Positions 1 to 5,790 of a stretch of 7,804 nt of DNA are shown here, piece after piece (within the stretch, counting starts at the first letter, position 1; every line of letters starts with the position of its first letter). Source of the DNA: Gammaproteobacteria bacterium UBA3498. Lineage in GTDB: Bacteria > Pseudomonadota > Gammaproteobacteria > Pseudomonadales > Pseudohongiellaceae. The DNA is taken from positions 10,292 through 18,095 of the forward strand of contig DFQD01000164.1 in NCBI GenBank assembly GCA_002377605.1, in the 5' to 3' direction. The notes under the pieces are model-generated. The model saw only the letters and a program-made list of their open reading frames with translations, was not told the origin of the DNA and searched no databases. The translations under genes were made by a program, and so were the position numbers.

Positions 1-699
1 GGTGGCAATGAACTTTGGCAAGAGTTATACGCGCCTTTTAATCTTATTCCGGTGCGGGGTGGCAATTCTGGTGTGCAGATGTTCGGTTGGTTTAATAAAG
101 AAATTAATTCGCTAAGTGATGTTCAGGGATTAAAAATGCGCATACCCAGTTTAGGTGGCGAAGTATTTCGTCGCGCTGGTGGGGTGCCCATAACTATGCA
201 AGTCAGTGAAGTATTTACTGCATTACAAACCGGGGCCCTGGACGCTACAGAATTTGTAAGTCCTTATAATGACCTTGCTGCGGGATATCACACCGTTGCG
301 GATTATTACTACTATCCCGGCTGGCATGAGCCAGGTTCTACTTTGGAAACAGTGTTTAATAAAGAGCGTTTCGAAGCACTACCAGAGGACTTACAAGAAA
401 TACTCATAGCAGGGACTGAAGTGATGAATCAGTTATTGCTTGATGAGCTTACCGCAAAAAACAATGAAGCACTGCGTGTTTTAGTAGAAGATCACAACGT
501 GCAGCTGCGACGACTGCCGGATGATGTGCTTATCGAATTACGTCGTATCTCTGATGAAGTAGTTGCTGAAATGGCCCAAGCCGACGAAGCAACTGCTCGA
601 GTTTATGAGTCTTGGAAAAGTTTCAAAGAAGGCGTGATGAACTACAATGGTATTGCTGAAGAAGCTTTTATTGAAGCACGCAAACTCGAAGTCAATTAA
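1..699 (+). CDS. TRAP transporter substrate-binding protein, TakP-like (5' end outside window)
   Basis: This is the C-terminal part (232 residues) of a periplasmic solute-binding protein of the DctP family. The reading frame is open from base 1, so the gene begins upstream; the GTG at 52 is internal. Full-length relatives are about 350-370 residues, so roughly a third, including the signal peptide, is missing. The visible part has the family hallmark KMRIPSLGG (Arg codon at 139-141), whose arginine normally salt-bridges the carboxylate of the ligand. It also has GALDATEFVSP and the YYYYPGWHEPG segment typical of the TakP-like subgroup, which binds 2-oxoacids or related monocarboxylates with a metal ion. 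The Glu of DATEF aligns with a ligand/metal residue of TakP; as I recall the next residue there is Trp, and here it is Phe. By inference it delivers an organic acid to a DctQM permease, probably the one encoded convergently at 992-2874. The exact substrate cannot be read from the sequence. Confidence 0.93.
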   Translation, partial: GGNELWQELYAPFNLIPVRGGNSGVQMFGWFNKEINSLSDVQGLKMRIPSLGGEVFRRAGGVPITMQVSEVFTALQTGALDATEFVSPYNDLAAGYHTVADYYYYPGWHEPGSTLETVFNKERFEALPEDLQEILIAGTEVMNQLLLDELTAKNNEALRVLVEDHNVQLRRLPDDVLIELRRISDEVVAEMAQADEATARVYESWKSFKEGVMNYNGIAEEAFIEARKLEVN

Positions 700-720
700 G
701 CCTCAAGTTACGTAGGCAAC

Positions 721-739
721 GTGGATTCCAACCATCCAC
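721..739 (+). terminator. Weak hairpin downstream of dctP-like gene
   Basis: A perfect 6-bp stem, GTGGAT pairing with ATCCAC around a 7-nt loop, begins 21 bases after the stop codon of the binding-protein gene. No U-tract follows immediately; the nearest T run is the TTTT about 17 bases further on. It may stabilise the 3' end or act as an inefficient terminator. Position is the main argument, so confidence is low. Confidence 0.25.
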
Positions 740-838
740 CGCAACAAGTGCCGAAGTTTTACCAGTCTTTATTGCCTATCAATATCAACTAACGGTTGAT
801 CTAACATTTACCGGTTTAACAAGGTGACTTTTTAAATT

Positions 839-865
839 ACCAGAGTGGCCGAGCGGTCTTAGGCG
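839..865 (+). pseudogene. tRNA-Ser-like 5' fragment (degenerate tRNA)
   Basis: The segment reads like the acceptor 5' strand plus D-arm of a class II (serine-type) tRNA. Seven acceptor bases (ACCAGAG) are followed by TG at positions 8-9, a GCC stem, A14, GG at 18-19, A21 and the returning GGC. This matches the GTGGCCGAGCGGTC...AGGCGC pattern of bacterial tRNA-Ser. Downstream I cannot fold an anticodon arm or T-arm: there is no GGTTCGAATCC and no CTCTGGT to close the acceptor stem. GCTAA at 890-894 and TACGAAATC at 902-910 look faintly like a tRNA-Ser(GCT) anticodon loop and T-loop, but spacing and pairing fail. It is best read as a tRNA relic, perhaps left by recombination, or as a chance resemblance. 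Confidence 0.35.
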
Positions 866-945
866 CCTTGCTTGCTTATTATGCCAGTCGCTAAGTCCGT
901 GTACGAAATCAGCCATTTATCACATCTGTAAAGCAGGCTCCTCGA

Positions 946-973
946 CAATTTCTGCGGAAATTGAATTTTCAAT
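946..973. repeat. Overlapping inverted repeats after dctM
   Basis: Two hairpins share bases 960-963. One is CAATTTC-TGCG-GAAATTG (946-963, 7-bp stem, 4-nt loop); the other is ATTGAA-TT-TTCAAT (960-973). They lie 18-45 bases past the 3' end of the minus-strand dctM-like gene, so they could be its transcript end. The minus-strand continuation (TCGAGGAGCC) has no U-tract, so intrinsic termination is doubtful. Being mutually exclusive, they could also be alternative RNA folds. Confidence 0.3.
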
Positions 974-991
974 CATGCGCTACATACCTTA

Positions 992-2371
992 CTAACTAAG
1001 TACCGATGGCAACCAAGTTGCAAGGCCTGGCCAAAAGGCTAATACAAGAAGAAGCAACAATTGTAGTCCAACAAACGGAATCACTCCTTTGTATATCTCG
1101 CTTGTAACAACTTCAGATGGAGCAACACTGCGCAAATAAAATAGAGAAAACCCAAATGGTGGTGTTAAGAATGAAGTTTGCAAGTTAATGGCTATCATAA
1201 CGCCTAACCAGATTGGATCGAGGCCCATTGATAAAAGTACTGGGCCAATTAGGGGAACAACCATAAAAGTGATTTCAATAAAATCAAGAATAAACCCGAG
1301 AAGGAATATCAGTAGCATCACAATAATGGTTGCAGATATAACGCCTCCAGGGAGCCCAGTAAGCAAACCTTCGATTAGCTCTTCCCCACCAAAGCCTCGG
1401 AAGATAGATGAGAATATCGTGGCGCCTACTAAGATTAGATAAACCATCGACGTAATCTTTGTTGTTTCTATGGCCACTTCATGCACTATCTTTAAGTTTA
1501 GTTTCTTCCGGGTCAGCGCCAAAAGCATAGCGCCTACGGCTCCCACGCTGGCCGCCTCTGTTGGAGTAGCCACACCAATCAATATAGAACCCAGTACCGC
1601 AATCATAAGAAGTACCGGTGGCAATAAGCCTTTAATTAGTGCTCCAAAGACTTCTGCGGCAGAAAGCTTAACAGTAAAATCTTTAACAGATGGCGCGTCG
1701 GCGGGGCGCACCAAAGCAACTATTAAAACGTAGATTGCATAGCCTGCAACCAGCAACAACCCCGGGATGATTGCTCCAGCAAACAGATCTCCGATGGACA
1801 CGAAGTCTGGGGCAAAAACTCCAGCATTAAGTTGTGATTGCTGATAGGCATTGGAAATGACTTCTCCGAGTAAAACCAAGCATATAGAAGGGGGAATGAT
1901 TTGGCCCAGAGTTCCAGTTGCGCAAAGCGTTCCACAGGCTAACGAGGGTCGATATCCTGCCTTTAGCATCGTCGGTAAAGACAAAATGCCCATGGTTACA
2001 ACTGTCGCACCAACGATGCCTGTACTTGCCGCTAGCAACATACCGACCAGAATTACAGCAATGCCTAAACCCCCTGGAAGCCGGCCAAACACCAATTCCA
2101 TGTTCTTTAGCAAATCTTCGGCAATGCGAGATTTTTCCAGCATCGAGCCCATAAACACGAACAGAGGAACAGCGAATAAATTTTGGTTCACAAGGATTCC
2201 AAAAATACGATTTGGAATTAAGGAGATAAAAGCTGAGTCGAATACGCCTGCTAATTCACCGAAGGCTGCAAATAGCAGAGATACTCCGGCGAGGGTTAAT
2301 GCGACAGGATATCCTGCCATTAAAAAGAAGCAAACAACGAAAAATAGTATTAGCGGCAGCAGTTCTAGCAA
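992..2371 (-). CDS. TRAP transporter large permease subunit (DctM family)
   Basis: A 459-residue, very hydrophobic inner-membrane protein forming the ion-coupled translocation channel of a tripartite ATP-independent periplasmic transporter. About 12-13 membrane segments are spread over the whole length. Family landmarks are AVPLFVFMGSMLEKSRIAEDL (about 67-87), GRLPGGLGIA (96-105), the glycine-rich ASTGIVGATV (115-124), TGTLGQIIPPSICLVLLGE (152-170), ATPTEAASVGAVGA (268-281) and SFLTPPFGFSLFYLRSVAP (400-418). The last is typical of the TakM/mannitol-type subgroup. The length is usual for the family (about 425-460). The start is a TTG only 2 bp after the dctQ stop; an AGGA Shine-Dalgarno core at 2378-2381, inside the end of dctQ, sits 6 bases before it. 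No upstream in-frame ATG exists after the dctQ stop, so TTG is well supported. It is expected to pair with the DctQ-like protein upstream and with the binding protein that converges on it at 1-699. Confidence 0.96.
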   Translation of the reverse strand: MLELLPLILFFVVCFFLMAGYPVALTLAGVSLLFAAFGELAGVFDSAFISLIPNRIFGILVNQNLFAVPLFVFMGSMLEKSRIAEDLLKNMELVFGRLPGGLGIAVILVGMLLAASTGIVGATVVTMGILSLPTMLKAGYRPSLACGTLCATGTLGQIIPPSICLVLLGEVISNAYQQSQLNAGVFAPDFVSIGDLFAGAIIPGLLLVAGYAIYVLIVALVRPADAPSVKDFTVKLSAAEVFGALIKGLLPPVLLMIAVLGSILIGVATPTEAASVGAVGAMLLALTRKKLNLKIVHEVAIETTKITSMVYLILVGATIFSSIFRGFGGEELIEGLLTGLPGGVISATIIVMLLIFLLGFILDFIEITFMVVPLIGPVLLSMGLDPIWLGVMIAINLQTSFLTPPFGFSLFYLRSVAPSEVVTSEIYKGVIPFVGLQLLLLLVLAFWPGLATWLPSVLS

Positions 2372-2373
2372 AA

Positions 2374-2874
2374 CTATTCCTGTTTAAACTTCTTAAATGA
2401 TTTTAGAAATTCAGCAATACCTTGTGCTGCGAGTAAGCCTGCAATAAAAAGAATAGTAGTTTTCAGCAGGTATACGAATGGCAGTCCACTGGACTCAGGT
2501 GAGCTTTCTCTTATACGCCAGGAAACTGCAACGTAATCCCAACTTGCCCAGAAAATAAATCCTGCCGTTAGCATTAACAACACAGCACATCCAAGCATAT
2601 CAATTAGTGCCTTTCTTTTATTACTGAGCGTGTTGTAGAACACATCTACGCGAACGTGGCCTTGTTCTTTTAGGGTATAGCCAACGCCCACGGTAAATAT
2701 TAGGGCGTTTATGTACATAACTGACTCTTGGAGTGCTATGGAGCCAACTTGAAATACATAGCGTAGCAACACAATGATAAACATTACCAACACCATTAAA
2801 AGTGCCAACCAGGAGCCGATTCTGCCTATTCGTTTGTTAAAGGAATCTATTATTTGAATAACTAGATCAATCAT
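2374..2874 (-). CDS. TRAP transporter small permease subunit (DctQ family)
   Basis: A 166-residue inner-membrane protein with four predicted helices at about 20-40, 50-68, 90-112 and 132-155, the standard DctQ layout. The LLRYVFQVGSIALQESVMYI stretch (36-55) and the SWRIRESSPESSGLPFVYLLK region (118-138) are typical of small permeases paired with TakP/mannitol-type large subunits. It holds the large subunit in a stable QM complex, although its own mechanistic role is less well defined. The ATG at 2874 lies 7 bp after the stop of the upstream membrane-protein gene, and its own stop is 2 bp before the dctM TTG, so all three are probably translated from one mRNA with coupling. The ribosome-binding signal before this ATG is weak (GGGA about 10 bases upstream), consistent with coupling. 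Confidence 0.94.
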   Translation of the reverse strand: MIDLVIQIIDSFNKRIGRIGSWLALLMVLVMFIIVLLRYVFQVGSIALQESVMYINALIFTVGVGYTLKEQGHVRVDVFYNTLSNKRKALIDMLGCAVLLMLTAGFIFWASWDYVAVSWRIRESSPESSGLPFVYLLKTTILFIAGLLAAQGIAEFLKSFKKFKQE

Positions 2875-2881
2875 CCGACAA

Positions 2882-3244
2882 TTATCCCATAGCCCAGACT
2901 CTTAATAGCTGGTAACTCAAAATAAAGAGAGCACCAGTGAGGAGCACCAAAGATAGAGCGACCAACCAAAGTACTCCACGTCGAATTGAGTTTGAAATTC
3001 TGATACGCCAGCCTTCCGACTTATCGGCTTTCTCGGGAACTTGTTGAAATAGTGCGATGACAGAATACAAGGCCAAAGACCAGCTCAGGCTTAGTACGCC
3101 GGGAATTAGCCAAACCTCTCCATCAATCCAAGGGTTTTGGAACAGGCTTACAGCGCATACGCCGAGGCTAACTATTCCCAAGGCTATTATGAAAAGCCTG
3201 AATTGATACAAAAATGTAGCAATTCGCTGCAAGCGTTCTATCAT
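2882..3244 (-). CDS. Small membrane protein, first gene of the TRAP permease operon
   Basis: I do not recognise this family. From the ATG at 3244 it is 120 residues; a TTG at 3256 would add four. I prefer the ATG because it begins MIERLQRIATF directly before the first helix and has GAG about 9 bases upstream. Three strong hydrophobic segments are visible at about 17-35, 44-66 and 91-113. A charged loop between helices two and three (QQVPEKADKSEGWRIRISNS, about 67-86) is followed by a basic RRG. No signal peptide with a cleavage site, no cysteine cluster and no catalytic motif is apparent. The stop codon is 7 bp from dctQ, so it is likely co-transcribed with the TRAP permease. By inference it could be an accessory or assembly subunit, but it might be an unrelated conserved membrane protein that happens to share the promoter. 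Confidence 0.75.
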   Translation of the reverse strand: MIERLQRIATFLYQFRLFIIALGIVSLGVCAVSLFQNPWIDGEVWLIPGVLSLSWSLALYSVIALFQQVPEKADKSEGWRIRISNSIRRGVLWLVALSLVLLTGALFILSYQLLRVWAMG

Positions 3245-3326
3245 AGCGATTCTCAAAATTCAGAGCCTTCTGGCACAACCCCAAGCTTACCCTTTACTGG
3301 GGGCAGTACACTAATCGGATAGATCA

Positions 3327-3824
3327 TTGCAAAATAGCGAGAAAACAGAACTGCCATTTCTTGCCGGAGTAAACGGAACTGGTGAACCAGTATTTGAGAG
3401 CCTAGAAGTAGAGCTATTGCCAGATTCTCCACAACACGCTCGCATAATGAAGTCGCCCCTATTTACCCGCAATATAGCAGCCGGAGACACGATTAAACTG
3501 ATCAATCCGGATACTGCGGAATATGAATTAGTATCTAGATCTGGAAATCTATGCGTTAGGGTCTTTGCTAAAGACGACTTGTCGAAGCTCGGGCAGACAC
3601 TAACTTCAGAAATTGAAAAGCTGGGTGGGAGTTTAGACCAACAAACCGAGAGAGCTCTGGTCTATAGCATTCACGTTTCAATCGGGTTCCAGACAATCGA
3701 GCAACGATTGGAAAACGCTTTCCAGGATTATCCGGATTGTGTTTGGTACTATGGTAATGTTTACGACCCAGAGGATGGAATAACTCCACTGGAGTGGTGG
3801 CTGGATTTCGATAGCCAAGATTAA
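3327..3824 (+). CDS. DUF4265-like protein
   Basis: A 165-residue soluble protein with no signal peptide or membrane segment. The order of motifs resembles the DUF4265 family as I remember it: an opening FESLEVELL strand (about 23-31), ARIMKSPLFTRNIAAGDTI (38-56), a YELVSRSGNLCVRVF core (66-80), a helix ending LGG (about 99-101), and an aromatic tail with WYYGNVYDP (140-148) and PLEWWLDF (154-161). Function in this family is not established. The start is a TTG: an in-frame TAA lies 15 bases upstream, so there is no room for an earlier one, and GGATAGA sits 3-9 bases before it. The next in-frame ATG (codon 41) would remove conserved sequence. It is the first gene of a tight cluster; yaaA starts 17 bp after its stop. 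The 82-bp gap on its left is divergent from the TRAP operon and should hold promoters for both. Confidence 0.8.
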   Translation: MQNSEKTELPFLAGVNGTGEPVFESLEVELLPDSPQHARIMKSPLFTRNIAAGDTIKLINPDTAEYELVSRSGNLCVRVFAKDDLSKLGQTLTSEIEKLGGSLDQQTERALVYSIHVSIGFQTIEQRLENAFQDYPDCVWYYGNVYDPEDGITPLEWWLDFDSQD

Positions 3825-3841
3825 GGAATAGAGAAGCAAGT

Positions 3842-4630
3842 ATGTTAACCGTTGTATCCCCTGCAAAATCTTTAGACTATTCAACTCGCGCCAAAACCAA
3901 GAAGCACTCTGAACCTTCATTTTTGAACGAAGCGGAGCAACTAATTGATGGTTTGCGCGGACTAAATCCCCCCCAACTATCCTCGCTAATGGACATAAGT
4001 GAATCTCTTGCCGAAGAGAATTTTCAGCGCTATGCAGAATGGCAGCGGCCATTTACGCTAAATAATGCCAAACAAGCTATTTTTGCCTTTAAAGGCGATG
4101 TTTATTTGGGCTTGAAAGCCGAAGATTTCGGCACCGCAGATTTAAACTTCGCCCAGAATCATTTGCGCATTCTTTCTGGTCTCTATGGAGTACTAAGGCC
4201 TTTAGATCTGATGCAAGCCTATCGATTAGAAATGGGAAGAAAGTTCGGAGTAAACGGTAGTAAAAATCTTTATCAGTTTTGGGGGCCCAAGATAACAGAA
4301 AATCTTAATGCCACACTTGAACGACAAAATCAGAAAAAGAAAATTCTTATAAACCTCGCGAGTAATGAATATTTCAGTTCGGTTGATGCAAAGTTACTTG
4401 ATGCAGAAGTTATCACACCGCAGTTCAAAGACTGGTCCCGAGGTCAGTATCGTGTATTGAGCTTCTTCGCGAAAAGAGCCAGGGGCGAGATGGCTGCCTA
4501 CATCATCAGGGAAAAAATTAATTCACCTTCGAAGCTTAAAGATTTTAACGTTGATGGTTATACATTCAGCGAAGAAGAGTCTTCAAAAACAACATACGTA
4601 TTTAAGCGCAAACAGACATCCACTGTTTAG
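3842..4630 (+). CDS. yaaA: Peroxide stress protein YaaA
   Basis: A 262-residue cytoplasmic protein of the YaaA (UPF0246, DUF328) family, close to the 258 residues of the E. coli protein. The match runs end to end: VVSPAKSLDY (4-13), LNPPQLSSLMDISESLA (41-57), AFKGDVYLGL (82-91), LSGLYGVLRPLDLMQAYRLE (111-130), YQFWG (144-148), INLASNEYFSSV (170-181), SFFAKRARGEMAAYII (207-222) and DGYTFSEEES (238-247). In E. coli YaaA is induced by OxyR during peroxide stress, lowers available intracellular iron and thereby protects DNA and proteins from Fenton damage; a DNA-binding fold has been described. I see no evident OxyR site here. The ATG is preceded by GAGAAG at a suitable distance. A run of seven C (3968-3974) lies in the NPP codons; the frame across it is confirmed by the family match. 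It sits between the DUF4265-like gene and the DUF938 methyltransferase, probably in one operon. Confidence 0.97.
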   Translation: MLTVVSPAKSLDYSTRAKTKKHSEPSFLNEAEQLIDGLRGLNPPQLSSLMDISESLAEENFQRYAEWQRPFTLNNAKQAIFAFKGDVYLGLKAEDFGTADLNFAQNHLRILSGLYGVLRPLDLMQAYRLEMGRKFGVNGSKNLYQFWGPKITENLNATLERQNQKKKILINLASNEYFSSVDAKLLDAEVITPQFKDWSRGQYRVLSFFAKRARGEMAAYIIREKINSPSKLKDFNVDGYTFSEEESSKTTYVFKRKQTSTV

Positions 4631-5235
4631 TGCCTAACAGTTTTATGCTGCCGTATAGTCAAGCAAGCGAAAATAATAAACTTCCAATCCTAAGTATTCT
4701 ACAGCGATACTTTCACCCCGTAAGTTCTGTGTTAGAAATTGGCAGCGGGACTGCTCAACACGGTGAGTTTTTTGCCGAACAATTTCCGGACATTAGTTGG
4801 CAGTGTTCAGATATCCCCGAAAACCTGGGAACAACACAACAACGAATTGTTGCCAATGCATTACAAAATTTACCAACTGCAATTCGGCTCAATGTTGATG
4901 AAAAGAAATGGGGGTGTGCTACTTATGATTGTGTGTTTACCGCTAATAGTCTGCACATTATGGCCTACGATTCAGTAGTAAATTTCTTCAAGGGATTACC
5001 GCAATGCCTTAAACCCAATGCGCTAGTACTACTTTATGGCCCTTTTAAGTACGCAGGAGAGTTCACAACAGAAAGCAATGCCAAATTCGATATCTGGCTG
5101 AAGCAGCAAAACCCTATTTGTGGAGTTCGAGATTTTGAACGCGTGCTGGAATTAGCAGAAGGAGCTGGATTGTCTTTTCTAGAAGACAACCCAATGCCAG
5201 CAAATAATCAACTCCTAGTATTCAGACAATCTTAA
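4630..5235 (+). CDS. DUF938 family SAM-dependent methyltransferase
   Basis: A class I (Rossmann-fold) methyltransferase of the DUF938 family, related to animal METTL26; the natural substrate is not known. With the GTG at 4630 it has 201 residues. Seen in order: YSQASENNKLPIL (9-21), a family signature; the SAM-binding motif I LEIGSGTAQHG (35-45); an acidic ribose-binding position in CSDIPEN (59-65); motif IV-like FTANSLHIM (103-111); LYGPFKYAG (135-143); and the C-terminal PMPANNQLLVF (188-198). The GTG overlaps the yaaA stop by one base (TAGTG), suggesting translational coupling, but an ATG at 4645 also fits because relatives usually begin just before the YS.A.E.N signature. Neither start has a strong ribosome-binding site. 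The stop shares a TTAA with the convergent gene at 5232-5732, an overlap of four bases. Confidence 0.93.
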   Translation: MPNSFMLPYSQASENNKLPILSILQRYFHPVSSVLEIGSGTAQHGEFFAEQFPDISWQCSDIPENLGTTQQRIVANALQNLPTAIRLNVDEKKWGCATYDCVFTANSLHIMAYDSVVNFFKGLPQCLKPNALVLLYGPFKYAGEFTTESNAKFDIWLKQQNPICGVRDFERVLELAEGAGLSFLEDNPMPANNQLLVFRQS

Positions 5236-5732
5236 GCTGCTGGTCCCACAGCTAGAATATGCATATTCTCAAAGGTAGGCCTTTCCCAGTCCGGATACTT
5301 CGCACCTAGGGCATCGTATACCGGACGCCGGATGGATTCATCGGAAACATAGCTTACGGATTGATCAAAAACCTGATCACCTATCTTCAAGCGAATGCGC
5401 GGATCTCTAACGATATTGCGATTCCAGGAGCGCATCTCGGGAAAAGTGCCGCCAGTGTAGTACGCAGATAATAAATACAAATCACCATCCAAGGTTGCAC
5501 AGTAAACTGTGACGGAATGAGGTATTAGCCAGCGAGTATTGGTTTGCAGATAAATTTCCGCATGTTCGTCAGAAAATGACCAATCGGTAACGGGCATTGC
5601 CGGCATTTCTCCAGTCAGCCACAACCCTGGACGTCTGTCCTGGGGCTCAACACCTAAGGTACGTAAAACTACTAGTACTACTACAATGGTTACTACTACG
5701 CCGATTCCTGAATATTTAATTGTCTTTTTCAT
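5232..5732 (-). CDS. Membrane-anchored protein, possible FMN-binding split-barrel (PNPOx-like)
   Basis: A 166-residue protein with an N-terminal basic stretch (MKKTIKY) and one valine-rich membrane helix (about 9-24) with no obvious cleavage site or lipobox, so it is probably a signal anchor with the rest in the periplasm. The soluble part has IPHSVTVYCATLDGDLYLLS (70-89) followed by RSWNRNIVRDPRIRLKIGDQ (101-120). This strand-plus-RN(V)..DPR(I/V)R(L)KIG pattern resembles pyridoxamine-phosphate-oxidase-like and deazaflavin-dependent reductase split barrels, where the arginine-rich strand contacts the flavin. Flavin binding is inference; no activity can be assigned. The ATG has GAGGA (5741-5745) 8 bases upstream, a good ribosome-binding site. 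It lies 58 bp downstream of the FemAB-like gene on the same strand and may share its transcript. Its stop overlaps that of the methyltransferase. Confidence 0.82.
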   Translation of the reverse strand: MKKTIKYSGIGVVVTIVVVLVVLRTLGVEPQDRRPGLWLTGEMPAMPVTDWSFSDEHAEIYLQTNTRWLIPHSVTVYCATLDGDLYLLSAYYTGGTFPEMRSWNRNIVRDPRIRLKIGDQVFDQSVSYVSDESIRRPVYDALGAKYPDWERPTFENMHILAVGPAA

Positions 5733-5740
5733 TGTTTAAT

Positions 5741-5745
5741 TCCTC
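5741..5745 (-). promoter_or_regulatory. Ribosome-binding site of the anchored split-barrel gene
   Basis: GAGGA on the minus strand, 8 bases before the ATG at 5732. It is the clearest Shine-Dalgarno sequence on the minus strand of this window. It supports the chosen start and suggests this gene is translated independently of the FemAB-like gene upstream. Confidence 0.6.
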
Positions 5746-5790
5746 GGTCGTCTCGCACTTTATTGGTAAAGCTTCTTCACTTTCACCCTA

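Larger units (their letters stand above)
700..991. other. Gene-free gap between convergent TRAP genes
   Basis: I see no convincing open reading frame here. The gap contains a hairpin at 721-739 (GTGGAT/ATCCAC, 7-nt loop) and another at 784-800 (ATCAAC/GTTGAT, 5-nt loop). It also holds a tRNA-like relic at 839-865 and overlapping inverted repeats at 946-973. None of the hairpins is followed directly by a clear T-tract, so no textbook intrinsic terminator is evident for either convergent gene, although the 721-739 hairpin lies 21 bases past the dctP stop and could serve that end. Confidence 0.6.

Noticed and set aside
839..925. A complete functional tRNA-Ser gene
   Set aside because: Only the acceptor 5' strand and D-arm are recognisable; the anticodon stem does not pair, the T-arm consensus is absent and nothing closes the acceptor stem.
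1851..2387. 178-codon plus-strand open frame opposite dctM
   Set aside because: It is antisense to the strongly conserved dctM coding region, its translation is low-complexity and resembles no family, and dctM accounts fully for the sequence. The other open frames at 1188-1442, 1470-1733 and 1918-2154 are rejected for the same reason.
3279..3302. CCCCA/TGGGG inverted repeat in the divergent gap before the DUF4265-like gene as a terminator or operator
   Set aside because: Only five base pairs around a 14-nt loop, with no T-tract; this level of symmetry is expected by chance.
3968..3974. Run of seven C in yaaA as a programmed frameshift
   Set aside because: The YaaA family match continues in the same frame on both sides, so no shift is required; it is only a spot to watch for sequencing error.
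3678..4052. 124-codon minus-strand open frame across the DUF4265/yaaA junction
   Set aside because: It lies antisense to two well-supported genes, spans their junction, and its translation shows no family motifs.
5758..5771. CTTTA-TTGG-TAAAG hairpin between the FemAB-like and split-barrel genes as a terminator
   Set aside because: The stem is five mostly A-T pairs with no following T-tract on the minus strand.
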